64,000 bases of DNA from Alistipes indistinctus YIT 12060 (GCF_025144995.1 NZ_CP102250.1:744001-808000), one strand, 5' to 3'. Shown: positions 34,784 through 45,003, counted from the stretch's first letter. The notes: generated from the sequence alone by a model not told the origin. Made by a program: numbers and translations.

Positions 34784-34791
34784 TATTTTTG
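34784..34791 (+). promoter_or_regulatory. -7 box for the GH141-like gene
   Basis: TATTTTTG matches TAnnTTTG and lies 25 bp before the start codon at 34817, so this gene can be transcribed separately from the PL8 gene. Confidence 0.55.
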
Positions 34792-34816
34792 TAGAACAAA
34801 TCCAAATCATGACCGA

Positions 34817-36934
34817 ATGAACTACTCCAGCCGATTTTTGTTCTCCGGCGGCCTGCTTCTGTGCGTCGCCTCCGTATTTTGGGGCGGGAACCAGCCTTCT
34901 GCCGTCGCAACGACACACCCGCTACCGGAACCCTCCTCGGTACAACAAGCCCCGCAGCCTATCCCGCAAGCCCGGGAATTCTACGTTTCGCCGAAAGGAC
35001 GGGACAACAACCCCGGAACGAAAACCATGCCCTGGCGCACCCCGCAACGCGCGACTCAGGGCGTAACCGAACTGCTCGCCGAGGCTCCCGGCACGCCTGT
35101 AACGGTATTTTTCGACGGGGGACGTTACACCATGGACTCTCCGTGGATCGTAACCGCAGCCGGTTCGGGAAGTGCGAATGCCCCCGTGATTTACACCGCA
35201 ATCCCCGGTGAGACACCTATTTTCTCGGGCGGTGCGGAGATCAAAGTATGGCGCCACATTACGGATAAAGCAACACTCAAAAAGCTCGATCCGTCGATAC
35301 ACAACGAAGTGTATGTAGCCGACCTGCGCAAAACCCGCATCGACAATTACGGCGACCCGACGACACCCGGTCAGCGGCCGGAACTTTTCTGCAACGGCGA
35401 ACTGCAAACCCTTTCCCGCTGGCCGGACAAAGGGTTCGTCTATGCGCCCCAAGCGCTCGGAGTGACCCCGGCCCCTGAGAACTGGGCCCATTTCAAAGGC
35501 AGCATGGAGGGCATCCTCCGCTACGACGATCCCCGCCCGAACCGTTGGACGGACGAACCGGACGTACGGCTGAACGGCTATTGGTTCTGGGACTGGCTCG
35601 ACGAATACCAGCGCCTCGGACGGATCGACACCGCACAACAAATCCTGTACATTCAACCTCCCTACCATGCCAGCGGTTACAAGGACGGACTCCGCTACCG
35701 CGCACTGAACCTGCTCTGCGAGCTGGATACTCCCGGGGAGTGGTACATCGACCGCGCCAAAGGCCTCTTGTATTGGTACCCGTCGGTCGAGGCCTCCTAC
35801 GACAACCGCGTCGCACTGACCCGTTTCGATGCTCCGTACATGGCCGAACTGGACAGTTGCTCGCACATAATCCTTCGCGGCCTTACGTTTGAAGAGAGCC
35901 GAGGCAGCGGTGTACTGATCACCGGCGGCGAATCCTGCCTGTTGGACGGGGTGCGCATCTCGGGCATGGGCCGCGACGGTGTCAACATCAAAGGCGGAAG
36001 CAACCACGGCATCCGGAGTTGCCTGCTGCGTCAACTGGGATTCAGCGGCATCCAGATCGAAGGCGGGGACCGGCGGACTCTGACCCCGGCCGGACACTTT
36101 GTAGAAAACAGCGTAGTAGAAACCTTTTCGACATTCAAACGCACGTACGAACCCGCCGTTCATGCCACGGGATGCGGCATACGCATCGCGCACAACCGGT
36201 TCGAACACTCCTCCTCGTCGGCTATGCGCTACGAGGGTAACGATATCCTGGTCGAATACAACGTCATCCGCGACGTAGTGAACGAATCGGACGACCAGGG
36301 CGGTATCGAATCCTACTTCAATCCGACCTACCGCGGCATCGTCGTCCGGTACAACTACTGGAGCGATATCAGCGGAGGTACCTTCTCGGGCGCCACGGGC
36401 GTGCGCATGGACGACATGATCTGCGGCGTGGAGGTGTACGGCAACATTTTCGAACGGTGCGGTTCTTATACTTTCGGCGGCGTGCAAATCAACGGCGGCA
36501 AAGAGAATGTGATCGAAAACAACATTTTCTACCGGTGTCCGGCAGCCGTAAGCTTCACTTCGATGTGGACGCCTGAAAAATGGGAAGCCTATCTGGACAC
36601 GGTAACCGTCGTCCGCAAAATGATGTATGAAGACGTGGACATCAATTCGGCCGTGTACAGGCAGCGTTACCCCGAACTGCAACGCCTGCACGAAGACTTC
36701 AACCGCAATATCATCCGCAACAACCTGGTGGTGGATTGTCCCCAGGTGCTTATCACCGGACACGACGGCAACACCGAAAACAATGCGCGGCAGGTCGTTT
36801 CGAACAACACGGAGATCCGGGCCGACGGACGCGGCATCCGGTCGCTATGCCAACCCGATTTTCTGGCCCGTTACGGGCTGAAGCCGATCCCGCTCGACGA
36901 GATGGGCCCGCACGGCAATCCCTGGATCAAATAA
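34817..36934 (+). CDS. Exported right-handed beta-helix glycosidase, GH141-like
   Basis: 705 residues with a signal-like N-terminus (FLFSGGLLLCVASVFWGG). It begins REFYVSPKGRDNNPGTKTMPW, then VTVFFDGGRYTM and PVIYTAIPGETPIFSGGAEI. The block ELFCNGELQTLSRWPDKGF, LNGYWFWDWLDEYQRLGRID, LNLLCELDTPGEWYIDRAKG and LLYWYPS matches the pattern I know from GH141 enzymes (described as fucosidase and xylanase). Beta-helix repeats fill about 340-640. It probably removes a sugar from a complex glycan outside the cytoplasm. The family call is by pattern; other beta-helix glycan enzymes are possible. Confidence 0.7.
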   Translation: MNYSSRFLFSGGLLLCVASVFWGGNQPSAVATTHPLPEPSSVQQAPQPIPQAREFYVSPKGRDNNPGTKTMPWRTPQRATQGVTELLAEAPGTPVTVFFDGGRYTMDSPWIVTAAGSGSANAPVIYTAIPGETPIFSGGAEIKVWRHITDKATLKKLDPSIHNEVYVADLRKTRIDNYGDPTTPGQRPELFCNGELQTLSRWPDKGFVYAPQALGVTPAPENWAHFKGSMEGILRYDDPRPNRWTDEPDVRLNGYWFWDWLDEYQRLGRIDTAQQILYIQPPYHASGYKDGLRYRALNLLCELDTPGEWYIDRAKGLLYWYPSVEASYDNRVALTRFDAPYMAELDSCSHIILRGLTFEESRGSGVLITGGESCLLDGVRISGMGRDGVNIKGGSNHGIRSCLLRQLGFSGIQIEGGDRRTLTPAGHFVENSVVETFSTFKRTYEPAVHATGCGIRIAHNRFEHSSSSAMRYEGNDILVEYNVIRDVVNESDDQGGIESYFNPTYRGIVVRYNYWSDISGGTFSGATGVRMDDMICGVEVYGNIFERCGSYTFGGVQINGGKENVIENNIFYRCPAAVSFTSMWTPEKWEAYLDTVTVVRKMMYEDVDINSAVYRQRYPELQRLHEDFNRNIIRNNLVVDCPQVLITGHDGNTENNARQVVSNNTEIRADGRGIRSLCQPDFLARYGLKPIPLDEMGPHGNPWIK

Positions 36935-36976
36935 CTTCGTTGAAAACCTACCTAACCGAAATAAAACCTGAACGAC

Positions 36977-38317
36977 ATGAGTGAATCCAAACTTTCGCGC
37001 CGCAATTTCCTGCGGCTTTCAGCTCTCGGGGCCGCCGGAACCGTATTGCTTCCCCGCTTATTGGGCGGTGACACCGCCGTCGCAGCTCCCGCAAAAGGTA
37101 AAACTGCAGCGAGCGATACGGTCCGCCTCGGCTTCATCGGACTGGGACAGCAGGCCATGTATCTGTTGAACGGCTTCCTGACGATCGACGGCGTACGCAT
37201 CGTAGCGGGAGCGGATGTTTACGACATCAAACGGGAACGTTTCGACCGCCGCGTTAGAAAATACTATGCTTCGAAAGGAATCAAGCCGGAAGTCAAAACC
37301 TATGAAAATTACCAGGATATTCTCGCCCGGCCCGACATCGATGCGGTGGTGATCGCCACACCGGACCATTACCACGCCCTGATCGCCATGGCGGCCTGCC
37401 GCGCAGGCAAAGACGTATACCTGGAAAAACCGATGACTTTCACCATCTACGAAGGCCAGCAATTGTGCAAAGCCGTACGCCGGAACAACCGCATCCTGCA
37501 AGTGGGCAGTCAACAGCGGTCGGATGAGGAGTTCATCCATGTAGCCAACCTGATCCGCGAAGGACGGCTCGGTAAAATTTCGCGTGTGAAAGTGCGCGTG
37601 GGGGGTCCCCCTAAACCCAATACGCTCGCCGTCGAAGCTATTCCCGCCGGACTGAACTGGGATCTGTGGCAGGGACCGTTGCCGGGAAAAGTCAATTACA
37701 ACCACGAGCTGAACCCGCCTATTACGCTCGATCCCGAACAAAACGAACAACTCTGGGGAGCATGGCGTTGGTATGAAGGAACGGGCGGCGGCCTGATGAC
37801 CGACTGGGGAGCGCACATGTTCGACGTGGCACAATGGGCGCTGGGTAAGGATCGTAACGGCCCTGTGGAGATCATTCCTCCCGGACACAGCTACTACGAC
37901 CACCTCACTTACCTTTACGACAACGGCGTAGTGATGACCGAAGAGCCGTTCGACGGGACGAAGCAAGGTGTTAAATTCTATGGCGACAACGGTTGGATAC
38001 AGGTATGTCGCGGCGAAGTGCTCGCCTCCGATCCGGTGTTTCTTCCCGATACCCGAACAAAAAACGACGATCTGCCTTACGAGACGCGGATCCCGCACCA
38101 GATCAACTTTATCGAATCTGTGCGCTCGCGCATCGACCCGACGGTGCCGGTCGAAATCGGACACAGCTCATGCACGGTCTGCAACCTCGGTAACATCGCA
38201 TACAAACTGGGGCGCCCCGTCAAATGGAACCCCATCGTCGAGAAATTCATGGACGACCCGGACGCAACCGCACTGCTGCATTACACCTACCGCGACGGCT
38301 ATTCGCTGGAAGGCTGA
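36977..38317 (+). CDS. Tat-type Gfo/Idh/MocA oxidoreductase
   Basis: 446 residues. A Tat signal (KLSRRNFLRLSALGAAG, Arg8-9) is followed by the Rossmann motif VRLGFIGLGQQAMYLL, then IDAVVIATPDHYHALIAMAACRAGKDVYLEKPMTF (the EKP motif of the family) and GLMTDWGAHMFDVAQWALG, which carries the usual Asp/His. The family uses NAD(P) in sugar oxidation or in redox-cycling glycoside hydrolysis (GH109-like). Tat export means NAD would be carried in bound form. It is 42 bp after the GH141-like gene and likely co-transcribed. Confidence 0.85.
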   Translation: MSESKLSRRNFLRLSALGAAGTVLLPRLLGGDTAVAAPAKGKTAASDTVRLGFIGLGQQAMYLLNGFLTIDGVRIVAGADVYDIKRERFDRRVRKYYASKGIKPEVKTYENYQDILARPDIDAVVIATPDHYHALIAMAACRAGKDVYLEKPMTFTIYEGQQLCKAVRRNNRILQVGSQQRSDEEFIHVANLIREGRLGKISRVKVRVGGPPKPNTLAVEAIPAGLNWDLWQGPLPGKVNYNHELNPPITLDPEQNEQLWGAWRWYEGTGGGLMTDWGAHMFDVAQWALGKDRNGPVEIIPPGHSYYDHLTYLYDNGVVMTEEPFDGTKQGVKFYGDNGWIQVCRGEVLASDPVFLPDTRTKNDDLPYETRIPHQINFIESVRSRIDPTVPVEIGHSSCTVCNLGNIAYKLGRPVKWNPIVEKFMDDPDATALLHYTYRDGYSLEG

Positions 38318-38894
38318 TATCCGAACGGCTGCGGCGGACAGCAGACACAGCAGCAGGGATACACTCCCTCCCGGCGTCTTCCGCAGTCCCACCCGGAAAA
38401 ACCGATACTATGCAAACAGGAGGCATTTAACAAGTGCCTCCTGTTTGTTTTTGCATTCAAGCATAACCTAAAAATCGCTATACCTTTCCCGGAATCAACA
38501 ATTTCTTTTCCGAATATGTCGCCCGCTACGGTTCAAAAAATTGCTCCGTACCAAAAATTCCGTTTTCACGCTACTCGTCTCTCTAAAAACATTCCGGCAC
38601 AACATCCCGCCCCGACCATCGGCCGGTGTGAAAACCGATAACTCTAAAAAAATCAATCAGCGGAGAGTCGATACAACGAATCCACTTATACGAGTCGCTT
38701 TTCTCTATACCGCAATACTTCAGGACACATTGCACTGAATAGGTAATTCCGTGCAACGGATCGGTCGGCGCCCCGCCAAGCTCCGTCAAAACATGCCCCC
38801 GTATAACCTGCACCTTTGCTTGCCTTTGGCCTCTGGCAGACTGGACATCCGATGCACACGCATCGCAAACAGCTGTCAACCCCGATAAATAGCT
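38318..38894. other. 577-bp gap with one terminator, otherwise nothing recognised
   Basis: Apart from the hairpin at 38413-38447 the stretch has no supported reading frame, promoter box or repeat that I can see. It separates the plus-strand glycan genes from the convergent NlpE-like gene. Confidence 0.6.
38413..38452 (+). terminator. Terminator of the GH141-Gfo/Idh transcript
   Basis: CAAACAGGAGGCA (38413-38425) pairs with TGCCTCCTGTTTG (38435-38447) around a 9-base loop and is followed by TTTTT, 96 bp after the stop codon. Confidence 0.8.
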
Positions 38895-39806
38895 TTACAG
38901 ATACTCCTTACGAAATACCTGAGACTTATCGGCACCGTTGTTACGCACCAGTACGCCCTGTTCCGAAACCACCTCGAACAGCCATTGTTCGTCAGGGCCG
39001 GATTGCACCGAAGAGGACTGTACGACCGCATCGCCGGACATAGCCCCGGCAGCCGTTCCAGATGCGGTTCCGTTCGCCCCGCCGGGCCCCATACCCTGAC
39101 CGGATCCGGCATCGGGGTCCAGTACCGGCATCTGTTCGGTCAGCGTGGACGGCGGCAACAACAGAACCAACTCTTCTTCGGCAACGAGCCCCCAGCGGCC
39201 TTCACGGTGTTCCGCACTGCCGTCGGCGCCATAATTTTGAAACGAACAGGTGTAATCGCTGCGCAGGTGCAGGACACTGCGGCCCGATCCGTCCTCCGAC
39301 ACATAGATACCGACCATCATCACGCCGGGATTGCAAGCCTGATTATCATCGAACCCCAGCAGAGAGTCGATCACCAATGTCGGAACAAGCCCCTGGCTCT
39401 CCTCCGCCGAAGGCATCAGGTCGATATGCCCCCGCAACCGTACATGCACGGGATCACCGACCCCCTGGCTCCGGGCCGTATATTCGCGTTCGGTACGCAG
39501 GTAATCGCCCGTTTGCGCCACCGGAAACCGCAGTCCCGTCGCACAATCACGGAACATAGCCGCATCGGCCATATAAGTAAATTCACCCGAAAGGAAATCC
39601 ATCGGAAGCACCTCCTCCCGATTCGGGGTTTTCGCTGTACAAGCTGCCAATACAGACAAGGCCAATAGTACCATGCAAACTGCCGCAAGGCCGCCCGAAC
39701 GCCGGAATGCCGGAACGGCTGAAATTTCCGGGCGTACCGAGGAAACCACATATTTTGGACCGCCGGGGACCGTTCGGCCGCCGCGCAGCATTTCTTGGAG
39801 TTTCAT
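38895..39806 (-). CDS. NlpE-like envelope lipoprotein
   Basis: 303 residues. About 30 residues precede a hydrophobic segment with a lipobox (MVLLALSVLAAC), longer than usual, so the real start may lie downstream. The mature part has GEFTYMADAAMFRDCATGLRFPVAQTGDYLRTEREY, which resembles the NlpE/CutF C-terminal region, then VRLRGHIDLMP and GRWGLVAEEELVLLLP. A Gly/Ala/Ser-rich spacer (about 225-260) precedes a final WLFEVVSEQGVLV strand. NlpE proteins monitor lipoprotein sorting and surface or copper stress in enterobacteria; the same role here is unproven. Confidence 0.6.
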   Translation of the reverse strand: MKLQEMLRGGRTVPGGPKYVVSSVRPEISAVPAFRRSGGLAAVCMVLLALSVLAACTAKTPNREEVLPMDFLSGEFTYMADAAMFRDCATGLRFPVAQTGDYLRTEREYTARSQGVGDPVHVRLRGHIDLMPSAEESQGLVPTLVIDSLLGFDDNQACNPGVMMVGIYVSEDGSGRSVLHLRSDYTCSFQNYGADGSAEHREGRWGLVAEEELVLLLPPSTLTEQMPVLDPDAGSGQGMGPGGANGTASGTAAGAMSGDAVVQSSSVQSGPDEQWLFEVVSEQGVLVRNNGADKSQVFRKEYL

Positions 39807-39841
39807 AACGTTTATTTTACAGGTTTATCATCCCTTGAATT

Positions 39842-42055
39842 CTACTTGTCCCGGATACCCATCCGTTCGAACAGGGCACGGCTGTCAGGTTCGCGCCCCC
39901 GGAACCGCACGTAAAGCGTCATCGGATGCTCTGCGCCTCCCTTTTCCAGGATATTCGTCCTGAATGCTTCCGCCACGTCCGGATTGAAAATACCCCGCTC
40001 CCGGAAAAGCGAGAAAGCGTCGGCATCGAGAACTTCCGCCCATTTGTAACCGTAGTAACCCGCCGCATAACCGCCCGAAAAGATATGACCGAAAGCGGTA
40101 GCCATGCACTGTCCTGCGACATAAGGCAATAGTTGTGCCTTTCCGATCGCACGCCGCTCAAATTCGGCGACACCACCTTCGACCGGTGCGGTGACCGTAT
40201 GCCACGCCATGTCGCTGAGCCCGAACGATACCTGCCGGATATGCAAATAGGCCGCCTGAAAATTCTTCGCATCGACGATCTTTTGCACCAAATCGGCGGG
40301 AATCTTCTCCCCCGTGCGGTAATGCACGGCCCACAAATCGAGAAACTCCTTTTCGGTTGCCCAATTTTCCATCAGTTGCGACGGCAGTTCGACGAAATCA
40401 CGGTAAACGTTCGTTCCCGTCAGGGCAGGATAACGACCGCAGGCCAACATCCCGTGCAACGCATGACCGAACTCGTGGAGCAAGGTCGTCACCTCATTGA
40501 AAGTAAGCAGGGAGGGCTGCCGGTCGGTAGGTTTCGTAAAGTTGCACACGATCGAGATCAGCGGACGAATCTCGCAGCCCTGTTCGACATACTGCGGCCG
40601 AAACTCGGTCATCCATGCTCCGCCGCGCTTCGAGGCCCGCGGGAAATAATCCATATACAGCACGGCGAGGAATGTTCCGTCGCCGTCGCACACTTCGAAT
40701 GCCCGCACATCGGGATGATAAACCGGAATGTCCGGATTTTCGTGAAAGGTCAGCCCATAGAGTTTACCCGCCAGCAGGAATGCACCGTGCTGTACGTTCT
40801 CAAGCCGGAAATACGGCTTCAACTGCTCCTCGTCGAGCGTATACCGGGCGCGCTTGAGCCGCTCCTGCCAATAGCCGTAGTCCCACGGCATCAGCTCGTA
40901 AGCTGCCCCCGCGCTGCGGGCAAAGTCAACCACTTCGCGCACGTCACCGCGTGCCGGGACGATCGCCCGTTCGAGCAGTTCATCGAGAAACTCCCGCACG
41001 CGCTGCGGAGTCCGGGCCATCCGTTCTTCCAATACATAATCGGCATAGGTCGGATAGCCCAGCAAATTGGCCAACCGTAACCGCAAAGCCACGATTCGCG
41101 TGACAATCTCCGTATTGTCGTACGCATCGCCATAGCAGCGGCTGTTGTATGCCCGCCAAAGCCGTTCCTTAAGCTTCCGGTCGGAAGAGTAGGTCATAAA
41201 GGGAACCATACTCGGCGCCTGCAGGGTAATCACCCAGCCGTCGAGACCGCGCTCACGCGCTTCGGCCGCCGCCCCGTCCCGTACCGAAGCGGGCAGCTCG
41301 TCCACCTGCCCGGGATCGGTCAGGTGCAGGACAAAGGCGTTTGTTGCCGCGAGCACATTTTGTGTGAATTGCAGACTCAGTTGTGAGAGTTCGGCGGTCA
41401 GCGCACGGAAGGTCTCCTTGTCGGCCTCCTCCAATGCGGCGCCGCCACGCGTAAACCACTTATACGTTTTTTCGAGCAAACGAGTTTGCTCGACAGTCAG
41501 TTCCAACGAATCACGGTTGTCATAGACCGCCCGGACGCGCGCAAACAAGACCGGATCAAGGCTTATATCATTGCCGAATGCGGTCAGCAACGGCGAAACC
41601 TCCAGTGCGATACGCTGCATCTCATCGTCCGTGCAGGCCTCGTTCAGATTGAAAAATATATTGCCGATATCATCCAACCGCCGCCCACTGAATTCGAGCG
41701 CTTCGACCGTATTGGCAAAAGTCGGTTCCCCGGGATTGCCGGCGATGGCGGCTACTTCGGCGCGCGCCTCCCGGAGCGCATGACGGAAAGCCGGCAGATA
41801 ATGTTCGTTGCGAATCCGGTCGAATGCCGGTGTGGCGTGCGGACCGGGCCAGCGTTGCAGCAACGGATTGCAGGAGAGCGAATCGCAGGGGAGCAAGCCG
41901 CCGGAAATAGAATCGTCCGGCGACGCAATATCCGTCGAAGAGCGAGTCGAGGAGGCAGAAGAAATACCGGTACTTCCGTCCTGTTCTCCGGCAGGAGCAT
42001 TCATGCCTGAAACCGCGGAACCCAGGGCCGCGGTGTATGGGGGATAAAAAGCCAT
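39842..42055 (-). CDS. M3-family metallopeptidase (peptidyl-dipeptidase Dcp-like)
   Basis: 737 residues. The conserved part begins near residue 63 (NPLLQRWPGPHATPAFDRIRNEHYLPAF) and the zinc motif is LLHEFGHALHGML with a downstream Glu in DFVELPSQLMENWA. Dcp removes dipeptides from peptide C-termini. The first 60 residues are low-complexity Ser/Gly/Ala with no signal peptide, unlike Dcp relatives that start near the conserved block or carry a lipoprotein signal. It begins 6 bp after the lptD-like stop codon. Confidence 0.88.
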   Translation of the reverse strand: MAFYPPYTAALGSAVSGMNAPAGEQDGSTGISSASSTRSSTDIASPDDSISGGLLPCDSLSCNPLLQRWPGPHATPAFDRIRNEHYLPAFRHALREARAEVAAIAGNPGEPTFANTVEALEFSGRRLDDIGNIFFNLNEACTDDEMQRIALEVSPLLTAFGNDISLDPVLFARVRAVYDNRDSLELTVEQTRLLEKTYKWFTRGGAALEEADKETFRALTAELSQLSLQFTQNVLAATNAFVLHLTDPGQVDELPASVRDGAAAEARERGLDGWVITLQAPSMVPFMTYSSDRKLKERLWRAYNSRCYGDAYDNTEIVTRIVALRLRLANLLGYPTYADYVLEERMARTPQRVREFLDELLERAIVPARGDVREVVDFARSAGAAYELMPWDYGYWQERLKRARYTLDEEQLKPYFRLENVQHGAFLLAGKLYGLTFHENPDIPVYHPDVRAFEVCDGDGTFLAVLYMDYFPRASKRGGAWMTEFRPQYVEQGCEIRPLISIVCNFTKPTDRQPSLLTFNEVTTLLHEFGHALHGMLACGRYPALTGTNVYRDFVELPSQLMENWATEKEFLDLWAVHYRTGEKIPADLVQKIVDAKNFQAAYLHIRQVSFGLSDMAWHTVTAPVEGGVAEFERRAIGKAQLLPYVAGQCMATAFGHIFSGGYAAGYYGYKWAEVLDADAFSLFRERGIFNPDVAEAFRTNILEKGGAEHPMTLYVRFRGREPDSRALFERMGIRDK

Positions 42056-42061
42056 AAACGA

Positions 42062-44905
42062 TTAATATGAGTCGTAAAGGTTATCGTAGAAGCTGTTGCG
42101 GCGGTCGTACTTCAAGTCTTTGAGCGTAGCTGCCTTCACGCCGATGGTGAAGCTCCAGCTCTTGCGGAAGCCGATTGGAACCCACGAAAAGCTCATCTGC
42201 CAGCAATGCAGGTCTCGCGTCAGGGTAAAAGTTCCCGGCGTGAGTTTATTCGCTTCGAAATCGTAACCGCCGTTGAAGGTAAGTCCCCATTTCTGGGTAA
42301 GGTTCACGCTACCGTTAAAACCGAGCGTCTGCACAATGCTGCTGCGAATGCCCGTATTCGTATAGCTAAAATTATAATTGAACCCGAAATTCCACGGGAT
42401 GTTGAAGTTGTAATAGCGTGACGCCATCATCTGCCGCCGCGTATTCGGGTCGATTTCGTTGAAGCCCGGTTGGGCGAACATATCCGTATACTCGGGCGGA
42501 ACAGCCCCCGTACCGCTGTTGATATCGTTGATCGCAGGCTGCGAATTGCCGGAAGACGGTGAATTGAACGAATAGCCGAACGATGTTTGCACGCTGGTCA
42601 GGCGCCCCAGTTTACCCTGTCTGAGCATAAATCTGTTGATCCGTCGGCCGGTTACGGGATCGACCTGATAGGGATCGAGCGTAGCCGTCACGTTCAGTCC
42701 GACGTTCTTAAACAGGTTGGTCCGCAAACTCAACGAGAAAGGCGACAGGTTCAGCGAGTCTGCCAAAAAGTTGTAAGACGAGGAGATCATCAGGTTGTCG
42801 ATCAGTTTGATCTTCCTCACCCCTGTGGTGTCCTTCTTATCGCGCACTTTCATTTCCAAAGTCTGCGAGACGCTGAAGTTCAACGACATGCTCGGTCCGG
42901 AACCCGGCACGCCGTAAAGGCCGTTCGCAAAAGGCGAATAGGTCATCATGCGCCCCATAGTATCGCTCTGCACCTGTTTGTAATACCCATAACCGTTTTT
43001 GCCGAAATCGGGGGTATAGCTGAAGCTCACCAACGGCGTGATCATGTGGCGGATAGCCTGGATGGCAGCCCCCTTCTTGAACTGGTAGGTGCCGTATACC
43101 TTCGTCGATGCACTCACCGACATGCTGTAATTATACAGGCGGTAGAATCCCCATGTCGTATCGCTGTCGATCACCTGCTTCGCCACCGGGTCCCACTCTT
43201 TGTCTACCTTCTGGAAATACCAGCGCTCCTGATAATTGAACGACGGATTGATATTGAAATACTTGAACAGGTTGAACGAGGTCTGCACCGGAATCTGGTG
43301 GTTGATGCCGTTTCGCATCGATTTGAACATCTTCTCCGTAAACAGATCTTTCTCTTTCACGTTCACGGTATTACCCAACGTACCGGTATACTGCAACGAT
43401 ATTTTCTCATACCAACGCTGCTTGCCCACCGCATCCTTGCGCTGGAACGGGTTGATGCGCGAGACACTCAGCACGATATTCGGGAAAGAGAGCTGGACAG
43501 TCGAGTCCCGCGAGTTTTGCGAATGCTGAAGGTTGGTCGACAGCGAGACCTTCGACCAATTGTGCGAATAGGAAATACTCGAGTTGGTCTGGCTGCTGAG
43601 GTAGTCGTTCATATTCTGCGCACCGTACTTGCTGTAACCGCTGGTGGAGAAATTGACGCTCGCTGAAAAAGTCGTGTTGGGACGGAATTTGGGGTCCTGC
43701 TGGTGCGACCACGTCACCTTGAAATTGTTCTGATTGATGTAATCCGCATCCTCTTTTTCACCGATGATATCTTTCGAAAAACGAACGTCAAACGAGCCGC
43801 GATATTTGTAACGCTTGGCGTAACGAGACGCGATATCGGCCTCCCACGAACCCATCGTATAGATACCTCCGGTAATAGCCAAGTCGGCATAATCCTTGAA
43901 CGACAGGTAATATCCCCCGTCGCGAAGGAAAAATCCTTTGACGACTTCCTCTCCATAGGATGGAATGATAAAACCTGATTTTCGCTCGTTCGACATCGGG
44001 AAGAAACCGAAAGGCAACCCGAGGAAATAGATCGGGACATCCTCCATCACCAGATAGGAAGGCCCGAAAACGGATTTTTTACCCGGAATGGTCTTCGATT
44101 TAGTCATCGCCATGTAGAAATGCGGGTCTTCGGCATCGCAAGTGGTGTACCGGCCGTTGGCGATGTTGATCGTATTGTCGGGCATCTTCTTCACCTTCAT
44201 TCCCTTGAGGTATCCCTCCCCTTCCTGTGTCGCGACCCCTTTGATGCGCGCTTTTTTCGAATCGAGATTGTAGGTGATGGTATCCATCGTATAGGAAGTG
44301 CCGTTGTCGAGGAATTCGGGACGCGTCGCGGTAATCTTCACCGTATCCCCGGCCTCGGTCGGCTCTTTGAGTTGGACGGTGTCAGGACGCCCGTAAGCGT
44401 AGATCTCCTTGTTGTCCATGTTAATGCGCATGAAGTCGGCCTTCAAATTCATCTTCTGATACTTCACATCGCCTTTCTCGTAAATATATACGATCTTTTT
44501 TTGTACCTGATAGACCAGCGAGTCTTCGTTCTTACCCGAAATCACATCATCCAGAAAAGGCTTGTGGTAGACGGTATCCGCAGGACGGAGCAATGAATCG
44601 GGCACCACTCCCGGAAACAGGCCGTTCCGGCGCAGGGAATCGCTACGCACCAGGCTATCAGCACGCCGCAACGAATCGGCCCGCAGCAGACTGTCTTTCA
44701 GCTTGAGTGAGTCCGGAGACAGCAATGCTGCCGCTCCGGCAGCATTAACAGATATATTTTCAACGCTTTGACCGGCAGAAGGAGACTGTAGGGAAAGAGC
44801 CGGTTCCGCCTGCGCGAGGCTTCCCGTGCGGCTGAACACCGTCTGCGAAACCAGCACCATGACAAGGAGAGCGGAAACGATATATTTCGATTTTTTTATG
44901 TGCAA
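42062..44905 (-). CDS. lptD: LPS-assembly protein LptD, Bacteroidota type
   Basis: 947 residues. The first codon of this frame is TTG at 44905; it places KKSKYIVSALLVMVLVSQTVFS as a good signal peptide, so a TTG start is likely. After a low-complexity Ser/Leu/Asp-rich stretch (about 30-115) comes the OstA-like jellyroll (VYIYEKGDVKYQKMNLKADFMRINMDNKEIYAYG) and SYLVMEDVPIYFLGLPFGFFPMSNERKSGFIIPSYGE, typical of Bacteroidetes LptD, followed by a large beta-barrel. It inserts LPS into the outer leaflet. It is divergent from the amidase gene across 98 bp. Confidence 0.85.
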   Translation of the reverse strand: MHIKKSKYIVSALLVMVLVSQTVFSRTGSLAQAEPALSLQSPSAGQSVENISVNAAGAAALLSPDSLKLKDSLLRADSLRRADSLVRSDSLRRNGLFPGVVPDSLLRPADTVYHKPFLDDVISGKNEDSLVYQVQKKIVYIYEKGDVKYQKMNLKADFMRINMDNKEIYAYGRPDTVQLKEPTEAGDTVKITATRPEFLDNGTSYTMDTITYNLDSKKARIKGVATQEGEGYLKGMKVKKMPDNTINIANGRYTTCDAEDPHFYMAMTKSKTIPGKKSVFGPSYLVMEDVPIYFLGLPFGFFPMSNERKSGFIIPSYGEEVVKGFFLRDGGYYLSFKDYADLAITGGIYTMGSWEADIASRYAKRYKYRGSFDVRFSKDIIGEKEDADYINQNNFKVTWSHQQDPKFRPNTTFSASVNFSTSGYSKYGAQNMNDYLSSQTNSSISYSHNWSKVSLSTNLQHSQNSRDSTVQLSFPNIVLSVSRINPFQRKDAVGKQRWYEKISLQYTGTLGNTVNVKEKDLFTEKMFKSMRNGINHQIPVQTSFNLFKYFNINPSFNYQERWYFQKVDKEWDPVAKQVIDSDTTWGFYRLYNYSMSVSASTKVYGTYQFKKGAAIQAIRHMITPLVSFSYTPDFGKNGYGYYKQVQSDTMGRMMTYSPFANGLYGVPGSGPSMSLNFSVSQTLEMKVRDKKDTTGVRKIKLIDNLMISSSYNFLADSLNLSPFSLSLRTNLFKNVGLNVTATLDPYQVDPVTGRRINRFMLRQGKLGRLTSVQTSFGYSFNSPSSGNSQPAINDINSGTGAVPPEYTDMFAQPGFNEIDPNTRRQMMASRYYNFNIPWNFGFNYNFSYTNTGIRSSIVQTLGFNGSVNLTQKWGLTFNGGYDFEANKLTPGTFTLTRDLHCWQMSFSWVPIGFRKSWSFTIGVKAATLKDLKYDRRNSFYDNLYDSY

Positions 44906-44920
44906 TTCCCTACAAATATT

Positions 44921-44928
44921 TAACTTTG
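44921..44928 (+). promoter_or_regulatory. -7 box for the amidase-MCE-mutS2 genes
   Basis: TAACTTTG matches TAnnTTTG and lies 75 bp before the amidase start codon. Confidence 0.5.
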
Positions 44929-45003
44929 CACTATTCTATGCGGAGTCCCGCTTTTCCGCAGCAAAAATAGTTAAAAAAACAGAGTTCCCTAACGTTCGAC
45001 GCA

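Larger units (their letters stand above)
34488..34816. other. Gap between PL8 and GH141-like genes
   Basis: 329 bp with no supported gene. It holds a perfect 16-bp inverted repeat (34680-34715) and a -7 box (34784-34791). No T tract follows the hairpin, so it is not an obvious terminator for the lyase gene. Confidence 0.6.

Noticed and set aside
34922-36763. Minus-strand open frame of 613 codons
   Set aside because: It is antisense to the GH141-like gene and its product has no recognisable motif.
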